Positions 1 through 15,000 of a stretch of 64,000 nt of DNA are shown here, piece by piece; position 1 is the stretch's first letter, and the number at the start of each line of letters is the position of its first letter. The position numbers and the translations under genes were made by a program. The stretch is from Ascidia mentula (taxonomy: Eukaryota > Chordata > Ascidiacea > Phlebobranchia > Ascidiidae), in assembly GCA_947561715.1 (NCBI GenBank), contig OX387202.1, positions 3,038,001 to 3,102,000 on the forward strand, written 5' to 3'. The notes beneath the pieces were generated by a model. That model was not told where the DNA came from, ran no database searches, and worked only from the letters and a program-made list of their open reading frames with translations.

Positions 1-3000
1 GATCAGATACAAAGAAAAATCTGCACAATTATGTGAAAGGTTTATATATGACATTTTCACATTTGACAGTTTGGTTTAAACGAACATTTCGATACAAGGG
101 ACAAGCGTATTATAGTAATATAAATTATTTATGTGAAAGAATGCCAAAGGTTTGTTGACAAATATCAGAATATTAAAATCAACACATGTTGTTTTTGTTG
201 CCATCACACCTGGGGAAGAGAAGTCGTTTTTTCTCGAGGTACCCGGTCAGTGACTTCTGACACATTTCAAGTTGTTCGAGCAAATGTGGAAGCAACTGAG
301 CGAGAGTGTCGTCCCCCATACAACACTGGACAACATTCGTCGTCTCGTGTGCTTTCTGCATTATTTTCTGCCACGATTTATCGATGTTGGCAAACCTCTT
401 CGCCTCCTGTCAACCACATTATTTGTTTGAAGTTGTGTGTAAACTACTTGCTACGCAAATGTTTTTCGTGAGAATGTTTGTTGCCACAACACTTTTCAGG
501 GCTTAAAAAGTTTATTCACAACTATTTTATGAGCAGCTGTATCCAAATTTAACACAAAGCTGTACCTGAGGCAGTTGTTTGGCGATGTCGCCTCCAACGA
601 AGACAGCTTCCAGGTAAACCCACAAGTTCTGAACAATCAACCAGTTCTCAATAATCTCTGTGGTTCCGGATAGTTTGTGAACCCAGCTCTGGATCTGCGG
701 CTTGAACGGTGCATTGTATCTTTATGTGCAAATAAAACACAGGTTATTTGGTTTCGAATTATTGTACATCATCGTCAGTGTATCTTCGTGGCAGTTACTA
801 CCCAGGTAGTTTCTATTTGCTTTATGACATTCGGTTTTATCGTCAGATTTTCTTTGCAAAAGAAAAAAACTTTTATTCACCTGTTGCTCATGAGCGATGC
901 GAGAACCATGAGAGAATCTTCCATCAGAGCCACAATCTCTTGGATATCTGCTCCTTTCAGAAGAAGTTCGCCCCTCGCTTTAAACTGACTGCAAATTACA
1001 ACGGAATATTAAAATTAGTCTTTTAGTACAAAGTTCCAATTGGATGAGCGATCAAGCTATTGTGAATACACAATCAAAAATACTTCGGTTGTTGGATTTA
1101 TTTATACTGTTGTAACATTTTCGGAGTTAAAATCTTGCCTGAAAGTAAAAACTTGTGTACTCCAATCCGCAACAACTTGCTTCAATTTTCCTTCGATATC
1201 TCGTTCTTTCACTGCGCTGATGCAGACGTCCTACAAGGAATTATAACTTTCGTGACAAATTTATTCCTAATTCAAATAACGATAATTACCTCAATGTCTT
1301 CCTTGTTCTCGAGAAGTGGAGCTTCCATAATATTCCGAAGCTGGAAATTCTCGTTCTCTACGTCAAAGGTGTGTGACGTCAGTTTCGCGATGCGTTCCCA
1401 GTGACGCATCATCATTGCCTGGTAACACAAAATGGATAAGAATAGTCAGCTTTTTTGTATTTTTTTGAGCCCTGCGCTAATGTTTCTATATTTAGCCACC
1501 ACAATTTGCATGATTATTAACTTCCACAAGAGGAAAACTCACTTTGTTTGACATCATTTCCAGCAGGGGACAGCATTCGCTGAAGTCATCAATCTTTTTC
1601 TTAAGATCGAGGAAAGCATCCCACTCCTTGAGCGCTTTGGGCAGTTTGCGGCATCTGGGCAACAAATACATGTTATCACACACGAACTTACAAAATATAG
1701 ATGGTTCAGCTGAATGTTTATACCGTAGCAGGGATTTTTAAGAGGCATTTATTTGATAAAGTTTGTCACAGGGCTTTTCATAAAGTTACAGTATCGTGGA
1801 AATACTGGAATCATAGAACCCAGTAAAATGACCAACAGAAAGAATAGAAACAGTCCCACAGAGTGCGCATTCTTTCGTCACGACGGAGAAAGTTAACTCA
1901 ACACACAGTGGAAACTCGATGCACTAAATACTTGTTTTGGAAGTCAAGTAGTTCTTGATTAATTTTTTCAATGTCCAATTCCGCCCACAAGATGTCGTAG
2001 TAACCGTTCACGCTGTCGATGACGTTGTTGTACAATCCGTACAACTTCTGAAGAAGAGAGAGTTCTCTCTTGATCCTCTGCAGATCCGGATAATCTGCAA
2101 AATGAGTATATTTAATGAGAGTTTTAAATAGTAGTGAATAGGTTTTAACAGTGATGGCAGTTGCAGATTTTTGACATGAACAGTAAATCCAGGCCTAACT
2201 AAAAATACAAAGGAAACTGAAACGAAAGAGTTTTGCCAAAACTATTTACAGATATTTTTGTTGTTTGCAACAAAGTCGAGTTTTAATTTGAACAAGAAAG
2301 GCAAAGCTAATATGCTTTTATAAATTATGCGCAAAAGTTTCAACTGTGCCCATCGTCAGTACACTGAGGTAGGCAGGCAAAAATAACAACCTCGCCAGAG
2401 CCAAATCACGTGACAGCAGCCACACCAGGAGGTCTTGGCAGTGACGTCACTTCAGATGTGACGAGCTGCAGTTAGCTTTGGTTTTCTGGTTTAAATTAAT
2501 TAAATAAACTCCAAGTTTTTGCACCTAAGCGAGATTTGACTTCTCACGAAAGAAGTGTGAGGGGTAATAATAATAACGTTCCATTGCGTCATTATCAGCA
2601 ACTGTGATGTCATAAAAGAAACGTACCAGTGACAGGTAAACCGAACAACTCCTCCCCTCCTGAGTAAGTGACGTATTTTCTCCAATGTTCATCGAATCTG
2701 GTTTGGAAGATTTGGAGGCGATCGCTCGCTTCACGTGGCCGGATACCTTGCATGTTTGGACCCCTGCAAAAACGTAAAAATTTTACCACCGTAGTTCGAG
2801 CCCAAAGCGAAGTTGACGAATGATTTCCACTTAGAATATACGTCAAGAATGACAAGAGTAACCGAAAAGTAGGCAAAATTACACATTTAAAAATATACAC
2901 AAAGCAGCCTGTGCACGTGAAAAAGCAAAAAAAGTGCATGCAGCTAACAAAACAGGTATAAAAGTATTTGCATAATGTTGTTCCTTGGTTATCATTATTT

Positions 3001-6000
3001 ACTCTATTGCTTTTGTAAAATCGATACTCAACCAAACATTTCTTACTTTAGATCATAATCCCTGTAAAAGTCAGCTGTATCCACATGGAATTTTTCCACG
3101 CCTGTAAGCAGATCTGTTTTGAAGCCAGGTTGTACACGTAATAATGTGCTTTGTGTCGTCACCACCTGAATATAGACCGTAACGTTTTCAACTGATACAG
3201 AAATGCTACATTTGTTCCGGGCAACAACACAGTGTCGATTTTAAGAGAAACTATTTACTTTTTTATGCTTAGTATTGTGGTAGAACCGATTAGCATACTA
3301 CATGATATTTAGATATGTCCACGAATCCCTAATTGACCGCAACAACATACAAGAGATAGCAGATTCTTCCATTGGTAAGCGAGCCCATCTACTCTCTCCG
3401 CATTGCCATCGTTAAAGGTGAGTTCAAGTTTGTTTAGAACGGCGTAACTTTCTTCCACTGGTCCGATCGTCATATCTATCCTTATCTGTTGCTCTCTGAT
3501 CTCCCTCAAAGCCGCCATCGCCCCTCGCACATCGTCAAGATCGTTTATCGATCGTCTATCAAAGAAATTTATTTCTATGACGACATAAATGACGTCTTAT
3601 TTATGCAAACACTTCTTTTTCAAAGAACAGGCAATTAAATAACTCAGCAGATGCCCAAATTATTTGCGTCACCATACCCTTTTGTTAAATTTACATCAAG
3701 TAATTTAGGTAAATCCCCCATTACTTTTTATTGCAAACAATAAACGTGACGTCATTATCTATACGTCACCACTCACCCCATTCTCTTGCTGAGACTGTCG
3801 ATGAAGTTGAAGATATTTTCTTGTTCTGTTCCAGCTTTTTCGTTCAATGCGTTACCGAAAGCTCTCTTCCATGCTTTGCATTCTTGCTCGAGAGCGAGTT
3901 TCAACGCGTCCGTCTCGAACAAAACGGATCCAACTTTGTAACTCGACGGCAAATCTTCAACTTGTGATTCCAACCGGTGATAATATCTGAAAACACGTGA
4001 ATGTTTCCGTATAAGTTTGGTAAAAAAGAAGGTTGGATTGTTCAAAGTGTGGTAGTTTGTTCGTACAATCTCCTGTTTTAATAGCTTATGTTAGATTAAT
4101 TAAAGACACACATTTCTATTTTAACGAATATCGGCAGAAATAATCCGATTAATTTTACAATCGTACTTGATTTGAGCTTCGTATTCAGAATACCCGGGAT
4201 TGTGCTCAACGAACTCCACTATCTTTTCCTGTGGATCTTCCAGCCATAGTTCGCTAAAACTGCTGAAGTTGGTCAACAACTGAAATAAATATGTGTGAAA
4301 ATATGACGTTTTGTTTTTGCTAAACTAGTTTCACAGACGTAGCGCAAAAAACTGTTTGGTTTCTTGCGTATAGTTTAATGGACTGTTAATAGAACATTTG
4401 GAAAGCAAACATTATTTACAAGACTTTATAGGTCGAAACAGTGGCCATCTGTCTGCAGCTTACACAATTATTTAAAAGATTTATCCAAAACTCACGGATT
4501 CACAATCACTTTTCAACGAACTAACGACGGAATGAAGAGCAACCACCACCTTCACCACATCCTTGTGTTCACTAAATAAACAATATCATCATTAGATAAA
4601 ATCACGACGAAACATGGTTACAATTGTTCGGATAAAACTGTTTACAAACACAAAATAGTTCGACGTAAACTACAAAGCTGGGTATGCCAAAATAAAATAA
4701 TGTTTAGATTTTTTACAACTAGTTGTTATTTATTGATATTTTACCAGAGGCGGATACAGATCAAGTTTAGATTTTTCATTATATGTTGAGGCCGTAGCGC
4801 ACTTCGCTGTTATTGATATAACAAATGGTTTTGTGGTAACCAACATGTCACGCTATTTTATCGTCTTTTACAGATACAAGAAAAGACTTCCAGTAAACAG
4901 CAGCCTCCTATATTTCATCCATCATCGTTAACTTTTCCCCACCTGATCTGTTTGTGCATTGGTTTCGGGGGTTTAATCTGAGTTTTAATATCTTCCCCCA
5001 TCTTCCTCGCTGCTTCTGCCTCCAGGTGTTGTTGTTGGAAGTGGAGATCGGCGTATTTCCATAACGCCACCTCTGTCGTGGAATTCAGTATCTGTTCTAT
5101 TGCCTTGTTTAATGCAGCCTGGAGAAATTAAGGCGTTAGGCACTTTTTTTCAGGTGTATAAAATGGTTGCGAGTTAATTTTATTTCAAAATATAACTCGA
5201 ATCAAATCTGGTAAATATTTAAATTTGCGAAATTTTTTTCAACGGCCTGGCATGAACATTTAGTTTGTTTTTTAGTTCACAAAATCACCCGTTATTACCT
5301 GAATGTCGTCCAAACTTGGTTTCATGGTGATTGCAGGAAGAGCTAGAACGATTTGTGATTTAAACAAGGGAGCTTTCTTGTTGATTCCTCCGGATGAACC
5401 GAGTCTGTGACTGCTCTGATATTTATTGGCTTGTTGAAGTCGTCGTTTGATGCTGTCCAATGACAATCTCGTACATTTAACCTGACAAGTATTGACACAA
5501 TAATTAACACAGTAAAATGATTGCAAAAGTGTTTTTTTACTCACAAGTGAGTCTGTGGTTCGCTGGCAGAAGTGTCCCATCAACGTGTAATACCAAACTG
5601 GGAAGTTTTCTGAGGCCGCATGTTTTTCCAAGTTGGAAAGTTCTCCTTCGCTGTATTGCTGCTTCAACATCTAAACAGAGTTTAAAACTTCATATTGATG
5701 TACTAGTGAACAGGCAATATCTGAAAATGGGGCCACATATTTTGCGATTTTGACTTTGATCATACAATCCGGTCAAACGTGCATGTAGGTTCGCGTAATA
5801 CCTATTTTGTTTGCTCTTAAATCTGTGAATATCTTGCAGTGCGACCACCACGACTTTATTAAGACAAAGACACCATGGAAGACCTGCAGTTTTGTCAGCA
5901 AAGTGGACCCAGAATACGTGAGATTGTTTGTTTAAATCGCACCGGGAGTAAGATAAAAGCACGCCCCAAGTTGCTTTTATTTATAGCGTAAACCATCTGT

Positions 6001-9000
6001 TTAGGACAAATATTTAAGTTCCAGCTATACCATATTGTCATTGTTGATTCGTCCAGGACTAGACGTAACATTAATTAGCTGGTTCGTGGTTGCGTTTGGT
6101 CGAAAATTTGTATATTGTACAAAAACGTTTGAGCATGAACGTGAAACAAGTTTAAATGCTTTCACTTACGTCAATAATTTCATACACAGCTCTCTCAACA
6201 GCGGCACTTAGTGACACAAGGTCAGTGCTGGCCGCTGTCACAACTTGGTCGGTGAGAGCAAGGAATTTATCACATGTGACAGCATCTTCATCCGGCAAAT
6301 CACACAACGCTGTTGTTCCGATCTCGTCCAAGTCTTTGCCGATTCGGCATTCCATAATATCGGTTATCTGCATGAATTTGATATGAAATAAACTTATCTT
6401 GGCGATGTTGCTGCTTAATACACAGAAGTTTGTTTTAGATAATCGCAACATGGATCAGCTTTAGGTGACGAACATGCGTAAAATCACAACAGCACTAAAC
6501 TATTGATACCTTTCTATTTACATAGGAACTTTCTGCTTACTTGTGTCCAATTTTTTTGCCCTCTATGCCTTTCAACTAATGATCGATTGGATTAACGGGG
6601 CGTCTTAAAACTGGATGCAGTTCAGCGAATTTCGTTTATTTATAACTAGTTGCATTTCCCCATACGTAGTTATAAGTTACCAATTTAGAAATTTAAACCC
6701 GCTTTTTAGTAAAGATTAAATCAAATCAATTTGCTGAGTTGTTTCTCACCCTTTTAATGATGATTTTTAGTTCCTCCATTCCAGTGTAAACTTCCTTGAT
6801 GAAAGTTTCAATATTTAATGAATTCCAGTTAAGGATTGTGAGTCCTGCTAAGATTTTGTCATCAACCCTCGAGATGAATGGTTTAAGAAGAGGAAGAAGA
6901 AGATGAGGAACTTCATCTGTCATCCTCTCAAACGCTAGGATCAAGTCATTCAAATCACTCTGAAAAAAGTCACATTTTTGCTGGGTTGGAAACAGTAGGT
7001 AGGATATAAATTACTACGTCTAAATTTGTGAAAGTTTTACTTAAAAATTTTCTTCCTTATTGAGTCGGCGTTAATCTCGATAAAAATAAAAAGTAGTGAA
7101 GATGCTAATATGCCTCACCTTTATAGTAATATTTGACACGCTTAAATTTTACCAGAAAAACAGACCATACAAGACATCACAGGAAGCGGGCTTAAAATCG
7201 CATACATGGAAAGCGACCATTCGAAAACATGACATATATTACAGTGTGGAAAACCTTTGCTACGCGTTTCATTGTCAGTAAACTAATTTTCATCGACTAA
7301 ACCGGGATAATCGCCGTTGATGGTCGTGAGTTTTGTAGATTGCTGCATTTTAAGTTTCATTACTTTGTTCTTTGTTATCTCGTCCTCTTTGAGACAGAGT
7401 CGGAATGCAGCGTCTGGAATTTCAAGTCCTATCTTGGTGAAGTATTTCGACTCGGAGAGAAGTTCCCAAATACTTGAGTCGAAGTTCACGTGCAACTTTC
7501 CTGTTTCAGGGTGACGAAGTAACAGCGACGCCTGGAGGCCACCTTTCACCACGTCCACTGCACGACACCTAGCGTAAAAGGTGTTTATTAAAAATCCCGA
7601 CTTAAAAGCGTTGATCTACTTATTAAAATCTCATGGAAAATTCAGATACGTTTTTTGGTTAAGGTTTTATCGCAATACGTCGAATTTTAGCTATACTTTC
7701 ATAATAGCAATCGTTACTGCTTTTAATTTGAGCGAAACACCGTAAAAACGTAAATGAAGTATCAAGATTTTATTTTAAAAAAAACAACCGAATAGTTTTT
7801 GACATCAAAAACCGTAAAATTAGTGATTTTTGATTTTTCTAAAATATACTCCAACCTTTCAACACAAACTGGATTGAATAAAATACTAAATATCATAATC
7901 CTTACCATCCTCTGTGATAAAGTACTTCATATTCGAGTAAAACTCCGGCAAGTTTATTGAACGTTCTCACAACTTTCTTCCCTTCAACAGTTTTGAGAAG
8001 ATCTCCTTTCTTTTCGAAAAACTCCATAGGAAGAGCGATCTTTCGGTAGAGTTGTCGCGCCCACGCTATTTTGCCTTGGTGTAAAAATTTTTCCGATAAC
8101 TAAAGCATAAAATTGGCACCAATGCGTTTGTAAACAACGGCCACAGACAAACCATATATGAATTTTTGTTGGCGAAAACGACGGAATATAGAAATATACG
8201 TATAATTGTGCCAAAATGTGAGATTCTTTTTTATTTAAATTTTTAATTTCAATAAGTCTGGCAACAACAACCACACAATGCTTTTATTTAAAACCGTTTC
8301 TGTCTTTATGCCAGCGTAAGTTGAAACTGGTTCTTACCAGCATTAACCCACCTGATATTGGCGGCATGTTTCTGGCGATTGGTGGTTCGGTTTTGAGTTT
8401 CTGATACGCTTTTCGCACCGATTCCAAGTCTTTGGCATATTTCGCGATCAAGAAGTTGTATTTTTCGCCAACATCCAAGCTAGCAACACAATTTAATCAC
8501 GTGATCATGCATCTACGCAAAGTGTGTAATAATTGTGTAAGCTGCAGACAGATGGCCACTGTTTCGACCTAAAAGGTCTCATGGCCGTTTGGCCAGCAAA
8601 GTCGTCTGATAGTCACACCAGCTGCACTGATGAGACCTTTTAGGTCGAAACAGAGACCATCTGTCTGCAGCTTATACACAATTCATATTATTGGCTCCAC
8701 TTTGCTTATCGTATGTAATAATGTTCAGGTTGTCGCCACAGCGTGACTTTCAGCTGAACGTATCAATTTTCTCACTGGTTGGTTACAAATTGGAATGCTT
8801 TTGTAAACTTACTTGACGCCGTCGATCAACTCAAACTTGGAGAGAAGTTCAAGAAGATATTCAGTAGACAAGGATCGGTCGAACCACGATTCCATGTAGG
8901 TTTGCAATGCAGTCTGAAGTCCCTCGATCTGCATCTTGAAGTCGAGATAATCAGATTCGAACTCGGCCTTCCTGTGGTCGAGTACATCATACTTCTTCTT

Positions 9001-12000
9001 CACAGCATTACCAACAATATTCTGATACCTGGAAAGACGGGTGTGAATAAGATTATACCACAATTAAAGTGCACTGGGGTAGCCAGAAGAGAGATTATAG
9101 TAATTTGAATCTGTTATGTTGTCACACTATGATTGGGCATCGCATCCCAAAGAAATTACAAAAAGTTCCTGTTCATTACATTCGTTAATTTCAGTAAAAT
9201 AGAAACTTGCTATTCTGACTGTTTTCTAGCTGTCTGTTTTTCTGTGTCACAGAAACTCAATACAGCGACACCACACAAAAGGTGCGGAAGAAAAAGGGCG
9301 CAACGTGATCAGTCAAGCGTAGCAATGCCCGACGTGAAACAATGCAACAAGCCGTCTTGAGAAGAACCAACAGAATGTTTGGTTTGACGAATGATGGAGA
9401 GTTTTAAAAACTCTTTTAAACAGATTGGGCAGCATGTTTTCAATAAAAGGTGTTTCAGACAACGGTTAATGAACTGGAATCTCCTTTTCGAAATTTAAAT
9501 AAATACCCACCTTGACCCCGTATATTACTCTTCACTAATGGGATTAGAAGGTTGTGCAGTAATAACTTCCTGTGTCGATTATTATGCGTATGTTATCTTA
9601 AAAAACCCTAGTTAAGAACGTTGCAAAACGTTGAAATAATGTTTTGAGGAAAGCACCATTCTGTGGCATTTCCCACAAACACCAAATGTCAGAATTTCAA
9701 AAACAGTTTCAATTCTCCGAGACTGAAAACGTTGCTGAGATTAAAACTTGACTTCAAACAGCGGTAGGTTGCTTACTTGATGTACATGGCGTCAATTCCT
9801 TCCATCTTGATATCCTTGAGGGCGGAAAGACTTTTCATTGTCGCCACCATGTGGGAAAGTTTGCTGAGTCGAACACAGAGTGTGTCGAACTTTCCGAATA
9901 TGTAATTTTCGCTGAATTCGAATTGACGTTCTTTCGGGTTTTCCTTCAACTTTTCCTTTGTTCTGTTGAACATAAATATTTGGTTCCGAGTGTTCGGTTG
10001 TATTAAACGCAGGCGCAACTGATCATAATAGCACATTTCTGTTTTTTTCATTAAGTAGCTTATATTGGTATAAACGGCAAGCTGTAACTTCCGACTGCCA
10101 TCGTCGGGCGTCTTGTTATCAATGGACACACATCCGGACAAAGGTTACCAACGATAAAGTCGCGAGGTCCCATTTAGCAAAGTCATATCACCTGTGGAAG
10201 GCTCTCTGATATTCCTCATTTAATTTTGTGCAATTTGCAATCCGTTCCAACAGGGTAGTCCTGTCGATGTCCCAAATTCTCTCGGTTCCACCCATGATGT
10301 AATGCTTACATGTGGTGATCATTTGGTTGGTGACCTGGATAAATTTAGTTTGGATTATGTAAGCACAGTTTATTTGTAACAGTTGTGATGTCACCTTTAC
10401 GAACAGTGACGTCATACGCTCTGACGTGTTGTAGAATTGGGAGATGCTGTGTATCATGCGAATGCTGTTCATCAGTCCTGGAAGCACTTCGATCATTCCT
10501 GAGCAAAACAATTACTTTAAAATCTAACACTTTCGTTGGTGATTGATGAATACACACATCACGATATTTAACTTCAGGTTCCCAAGATTTTTAACTGGAA
10601 ACACCACAAGGTAATTACAGTTGATATAAAAGCACGTCAATTGTCGCCCAAATGATAAAAACTCAATCTTTTTTGGAACTCATTAGGAAGTCGCTGAGTT
10701 AAGATTAAGCTTGAATTTACAAATTTAGTTGAAACGGTTTCCCAACCTTGTGGGCTGCATTTTGACAAGGGTCCGAAGAATTTATCGAGTGTGTAAAGGT
10801 ATTTCACATTATCCTTCGCTTCATTCGCCGCGTCTGTGATTCTGGAGTCGAGAACTTTCCAGGATCGAAGTGATTTCGATTTTGAAACTTGCAAAATTCC
10901 AACAACCGTTTTCACCTGAAAATAATCTCGTTAATCGTTGCGAAAAATAATTGTTCCGTTTTTATAACATTGACAAATGGCATTTATAGCGTAGTGGTTT
11001 TGAGAATTGCCACATGTAATGATAACTTTTTCATATAAAAGTGCAGCTGTTTTTAGAAAGTAGTTTTTCTTTGTCAAATCCCTTTCCAACGTAGGTTTTA
11101 TGCTTGTTTGTTAAACTCCAAAACTATTTCACCCTCTGTGTTTTGATCTCGTCGAGTAATGAGCTGAATTTCGCCATCCTCTGTTTCCAGTGTTCCAACT
11201 CAGCTGCTGGTCCGATATCGTCAGCTTCTTTCCTCATCTGCTCGCTCTCTGCTAACACCTAGCGACAACCAAATATGTTGCTACTAATGTTCTGTTCTAC
11301 AAGAAAAGTATTTTGGTGTAGTTATATTCAACGAAACAAGGAAAAACGAAGTTGTTTAAATAAAATATTGAGGTTAATTTTATGCCAAAAGTTGGTTCTC
11401 AAAAAAAAGATATCATTAAAGAAAGAATCGCAACATCGGATCGTTTGATAATATTGTGGCGTCATCATTTGATAGTATAGTGACGTCATCGTAAAAAATC
11501 ATAGCACAATCGCATTAAACACAAATTAATACGTGATATATTTCATCCAAATATGCTGTCCCTCAGGCATATTTCACATAGTTTGAATGCAATCTTCAAC
11601 TGGCGATACAGAATAACTCCTATACCTGGTCAATTTGTTTGCACCACCCGTTAAGAACTTCTTCAAGTTTCTCCACAATGTCTGTGTTGCTTCCAACCAG
11701 CTGTGAGTAATCCTGTGGACCTCTCAACCCATCCAGGTTGTATCCAACCTCAAACTCGGAAAGTTCGAATCGATCCGACATGTTGTTTCTCGCGGCTGAC
11801 AAAGTACCAACAAACTTCTCGATAGATTCGATGAAATCGTCGATCTGCGGAAACGTAAACGTTCATTATGTTTCAAAACCTTTTGCGGAACCCAAGCTGT
11901 GTTGTTGTGTTTGAAACGGTTGTTTTGACACTTTTGTAATTACAAATGCCGACAATAACAAACATTTCTGCGTAAAAACTGAAACTGTGCTCGGGACCAA

Positions 12001-15000
12001 CCTGAAAATCTCCGGACCAACCCCTGAATTAGATATTCTTGGGGAAATCCCGGAATGCAAGTTAGGCTTTGCAAAGTTAGAAAAAACGCTTATGCAGAGA
12101 CAGAACCTGTTGTCTGTTGTTGCCTCCGTTGACTGTAATCTGACCCCAATCGCTCTGAGCTTTTAACGCTGGGACCATCACTCTACTCAACAAATCTTCG
12201 ATCCCTTTCAGCAGATTTCCGTCCGTGGCGTCGATCACCCCGAAATTCACTTCGTTCGCGATATTAGCGGTGGTGATCGCTTTCGTGTGTGTTCGTACGA
12301 AGAAATAACAAACCCCGATCAATGCTGAAGTAAAAAAATCAACAGAGGGGTGGAAAAAATACACACTTTTTACTATTTCGATTACATTCAACAAACTAAT
12401 GTCGCGTAAAAGTCCACATATAAACTCAAACCCTGTGAACAGAGCCACTGTTTTGAGCAAATAGATTTCATCAGTACAGCTTTGGTGTGACAACGATCTT
12501 GCCGGCCAAAAAGCCTAGCAAGACTTTCATTTTGTGTAGACTATACAGACGCCGAAGCAACTGAGGGGCGAACCAAGAAAGAAATACAGTGGTCACATAA
12601 AGGCTAAAACGATGCAAACCAAAAGGCTGAAACAGCGGCCCTGTGTCTGCAGCTCACTGAAAATTATTGCCACTATTGCCTTTTCAACCCTTCAACCCTG
12701 TAGCTGTAGGGTGTTTGGTTCGTACGATAGTGGCATCGATATAAACGATTTTGTTACTTACGTTCCATCTCTCCGTTTGTGAGAAAGAGTTTTTCTTTAA
12801 ACGCTGATGGGTGAATACTCGCCATGTCTGCTCTCGAAGCCACATCTTTCGTGGTTCCCTCCTACATGTCAATATGTATTGTTACTTTATTGTTCGTTAT
12901 ACATTAGCAGTAATCCTACACGCCCATCTAACTGCGATTGACTAAAACCTAACAAGAAATGTGGCAAGGGTTTATTTAAATGCACATGACTTTAGGACAA
13001 TGTCAATTCGTAGCAATTTTCTTTATTGTAGTCGGTTTATGCGCGGAATTAAATCTTGTTTACAAGTATAATGTTGAAGGCCTGGATTTAATGTTGAAGG
13101 CCACGATTTACAAGTCCAGCAGTGTTTGGAAATATTCACCTGGTAATAGAACATGAGTTTTTTTGTTCCTTGTGCAGCAAAGAAATTATCCATGAGTTCA
13201 AAGCGATCGTCACCTATCACTTGTTCCTCGACCACAGAGTATTCCACCCTCATTGCATCAGCTACCTGGTACGCGTAAACAAAATCACGTTTAGTCATTC
13301 TTATTCTTCTGATAATTACTCACAAAAACGCTTCGTTTACAAGTCATAAAGTGTTTCTATACCTTGCCGAGTATGTACTTGTGCCGTACGTCCAACCCTC
13401 CTCGCCTATCTTCCCGCAATGCTTTGGCTTGTCTCTGCATTTCTTTCATCGCGTCTCCAGACAATACAACATTCTTCTTTCCCGCCGCCTGTTATTACGT
13501 CACAATGGTAAATGATTGAAGCGCAAAACAACAAGATAAATTATGCTATACGTTTATGACGAATTGCAAACAGCCAATGCTTTGCATCGTGAACTACTAT
13601 AAACCATTACAATGGTCATAAGGTTTACAGGCTTCGCTACCCAGGCATTGCGGCCTAGCATGAATGAAACATTACTTCATTACAAAAATGTGTGACATAA
13701 AACCTATAAACAATGTCAAGAATACGGATGATGGCTTCATGCATGGGTGAACATAGTGAATATATACTGTGTAAATAAAAGCAATCAGCTGTATACGAGT
13801 TGTATTTTGCTTATAACATACTTGTGTATGTCTTTCATCTTCGACAACCATCACCTTGTTAAAATCAGATAATTACATCCGTGATAAATTAACAAAACAA
13901 CTATACTACAAGAGTGAAGTCAGAATAGCACAATACCTGCAAGTTTCACTTGCAAACAAACACTTTCCTATCTAACCACCTTTCTTTGAGCAAATATAAG
14001 TGAATTTATCGTTTATAAAAGTTTCAGATGTGTCAAATCCTCAACAATTATTCTGACAGTTGACATCATCACAACATTCAGCCAAACCATCAAAAACGAT
14101 TCAAGTATTATCCATGCGTGTAGAGTATTTCGCCACATGCCACAAACCACTACACATTTCAATATTGTTTGAAATGATGTGCGTGTATGCAACAACCACG
14201 AAATTACGTCTAACACGCCTCGCGCTTTCATGACAGACAAACTTGTGTGAATCGCTGCAACGTCAGATACGAAGCCGTCTCGTAACCATGGCAACGTTAT
14301 CGCGCGGACTTAGACCTCACACGCGCAAAGTGGTTGATAAGCTGCCACCCGCGGAGAGATTGGAGTCTGCACTGTGCTTGTGTTGTTCAACTAATGGTTG
14401 TTTGGAGGGCAAACATACGTGTTTGGTAGTTGGGGCGTGTCTGTGGCGTTTTTGTTGTTACATTTGTATTGATTTCGTTTATTTGTTCGAAATACAACCA
14501 AACAAAAGCTTTGTATCCTGGTTACGTTTAGTAAAAGCTTACGTTACACCGATAATAATTATAACGTTGAGTAGTTTTTGAAAAGTATGCTCGGGGATTA
14601 ACCGAGTTTTTGTTCCTAAATTATCATGTAACCAATGCAGATCATTAGGGAGCGAAATTGCGTAAGTTATAAAGTCTAATGTACTTTGGTATGTATATCG
14701 ATGAAAAATGGAGCAAAATTCGAAAAAGGGCCTTTGCAGGAAAAACTCACCGGTGTCGCAGCCATTTGTGTCTGTTGTGACGCAATTCGACGATGAGCGG
14801 GACCTCCCCCTCCTCCCTCGCCCACCCTTCTTCTCTTCGAGCCGAAGTTTGCGCTCGCGCCCCCCACAGTGACCGTTGGAATAACTGTAGATCTGTCGCC
14901 AGGGGTCGCCTCCGAGCCGTGTTTTGCATCTGCTGGAATTAAATGGTGGAAAGTTTTAGCCTAACTCTTTTGAAACGTTGTTCGTGAATAATCAGCTTGG

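Noticed and set aside
13806..13854. Possible extra dynein exon ([10 protein letters not shown])
   Set aside because: Its phase would put a stop in the next exon, while direct joining of 14751 to 13488 keeps the frame.
14013..14581. Open frames on both strands near 14.0-14.6 kb
   Set aside because: They lie in a dynein intron and have no splice sites, known motifs or codon bias to support them.
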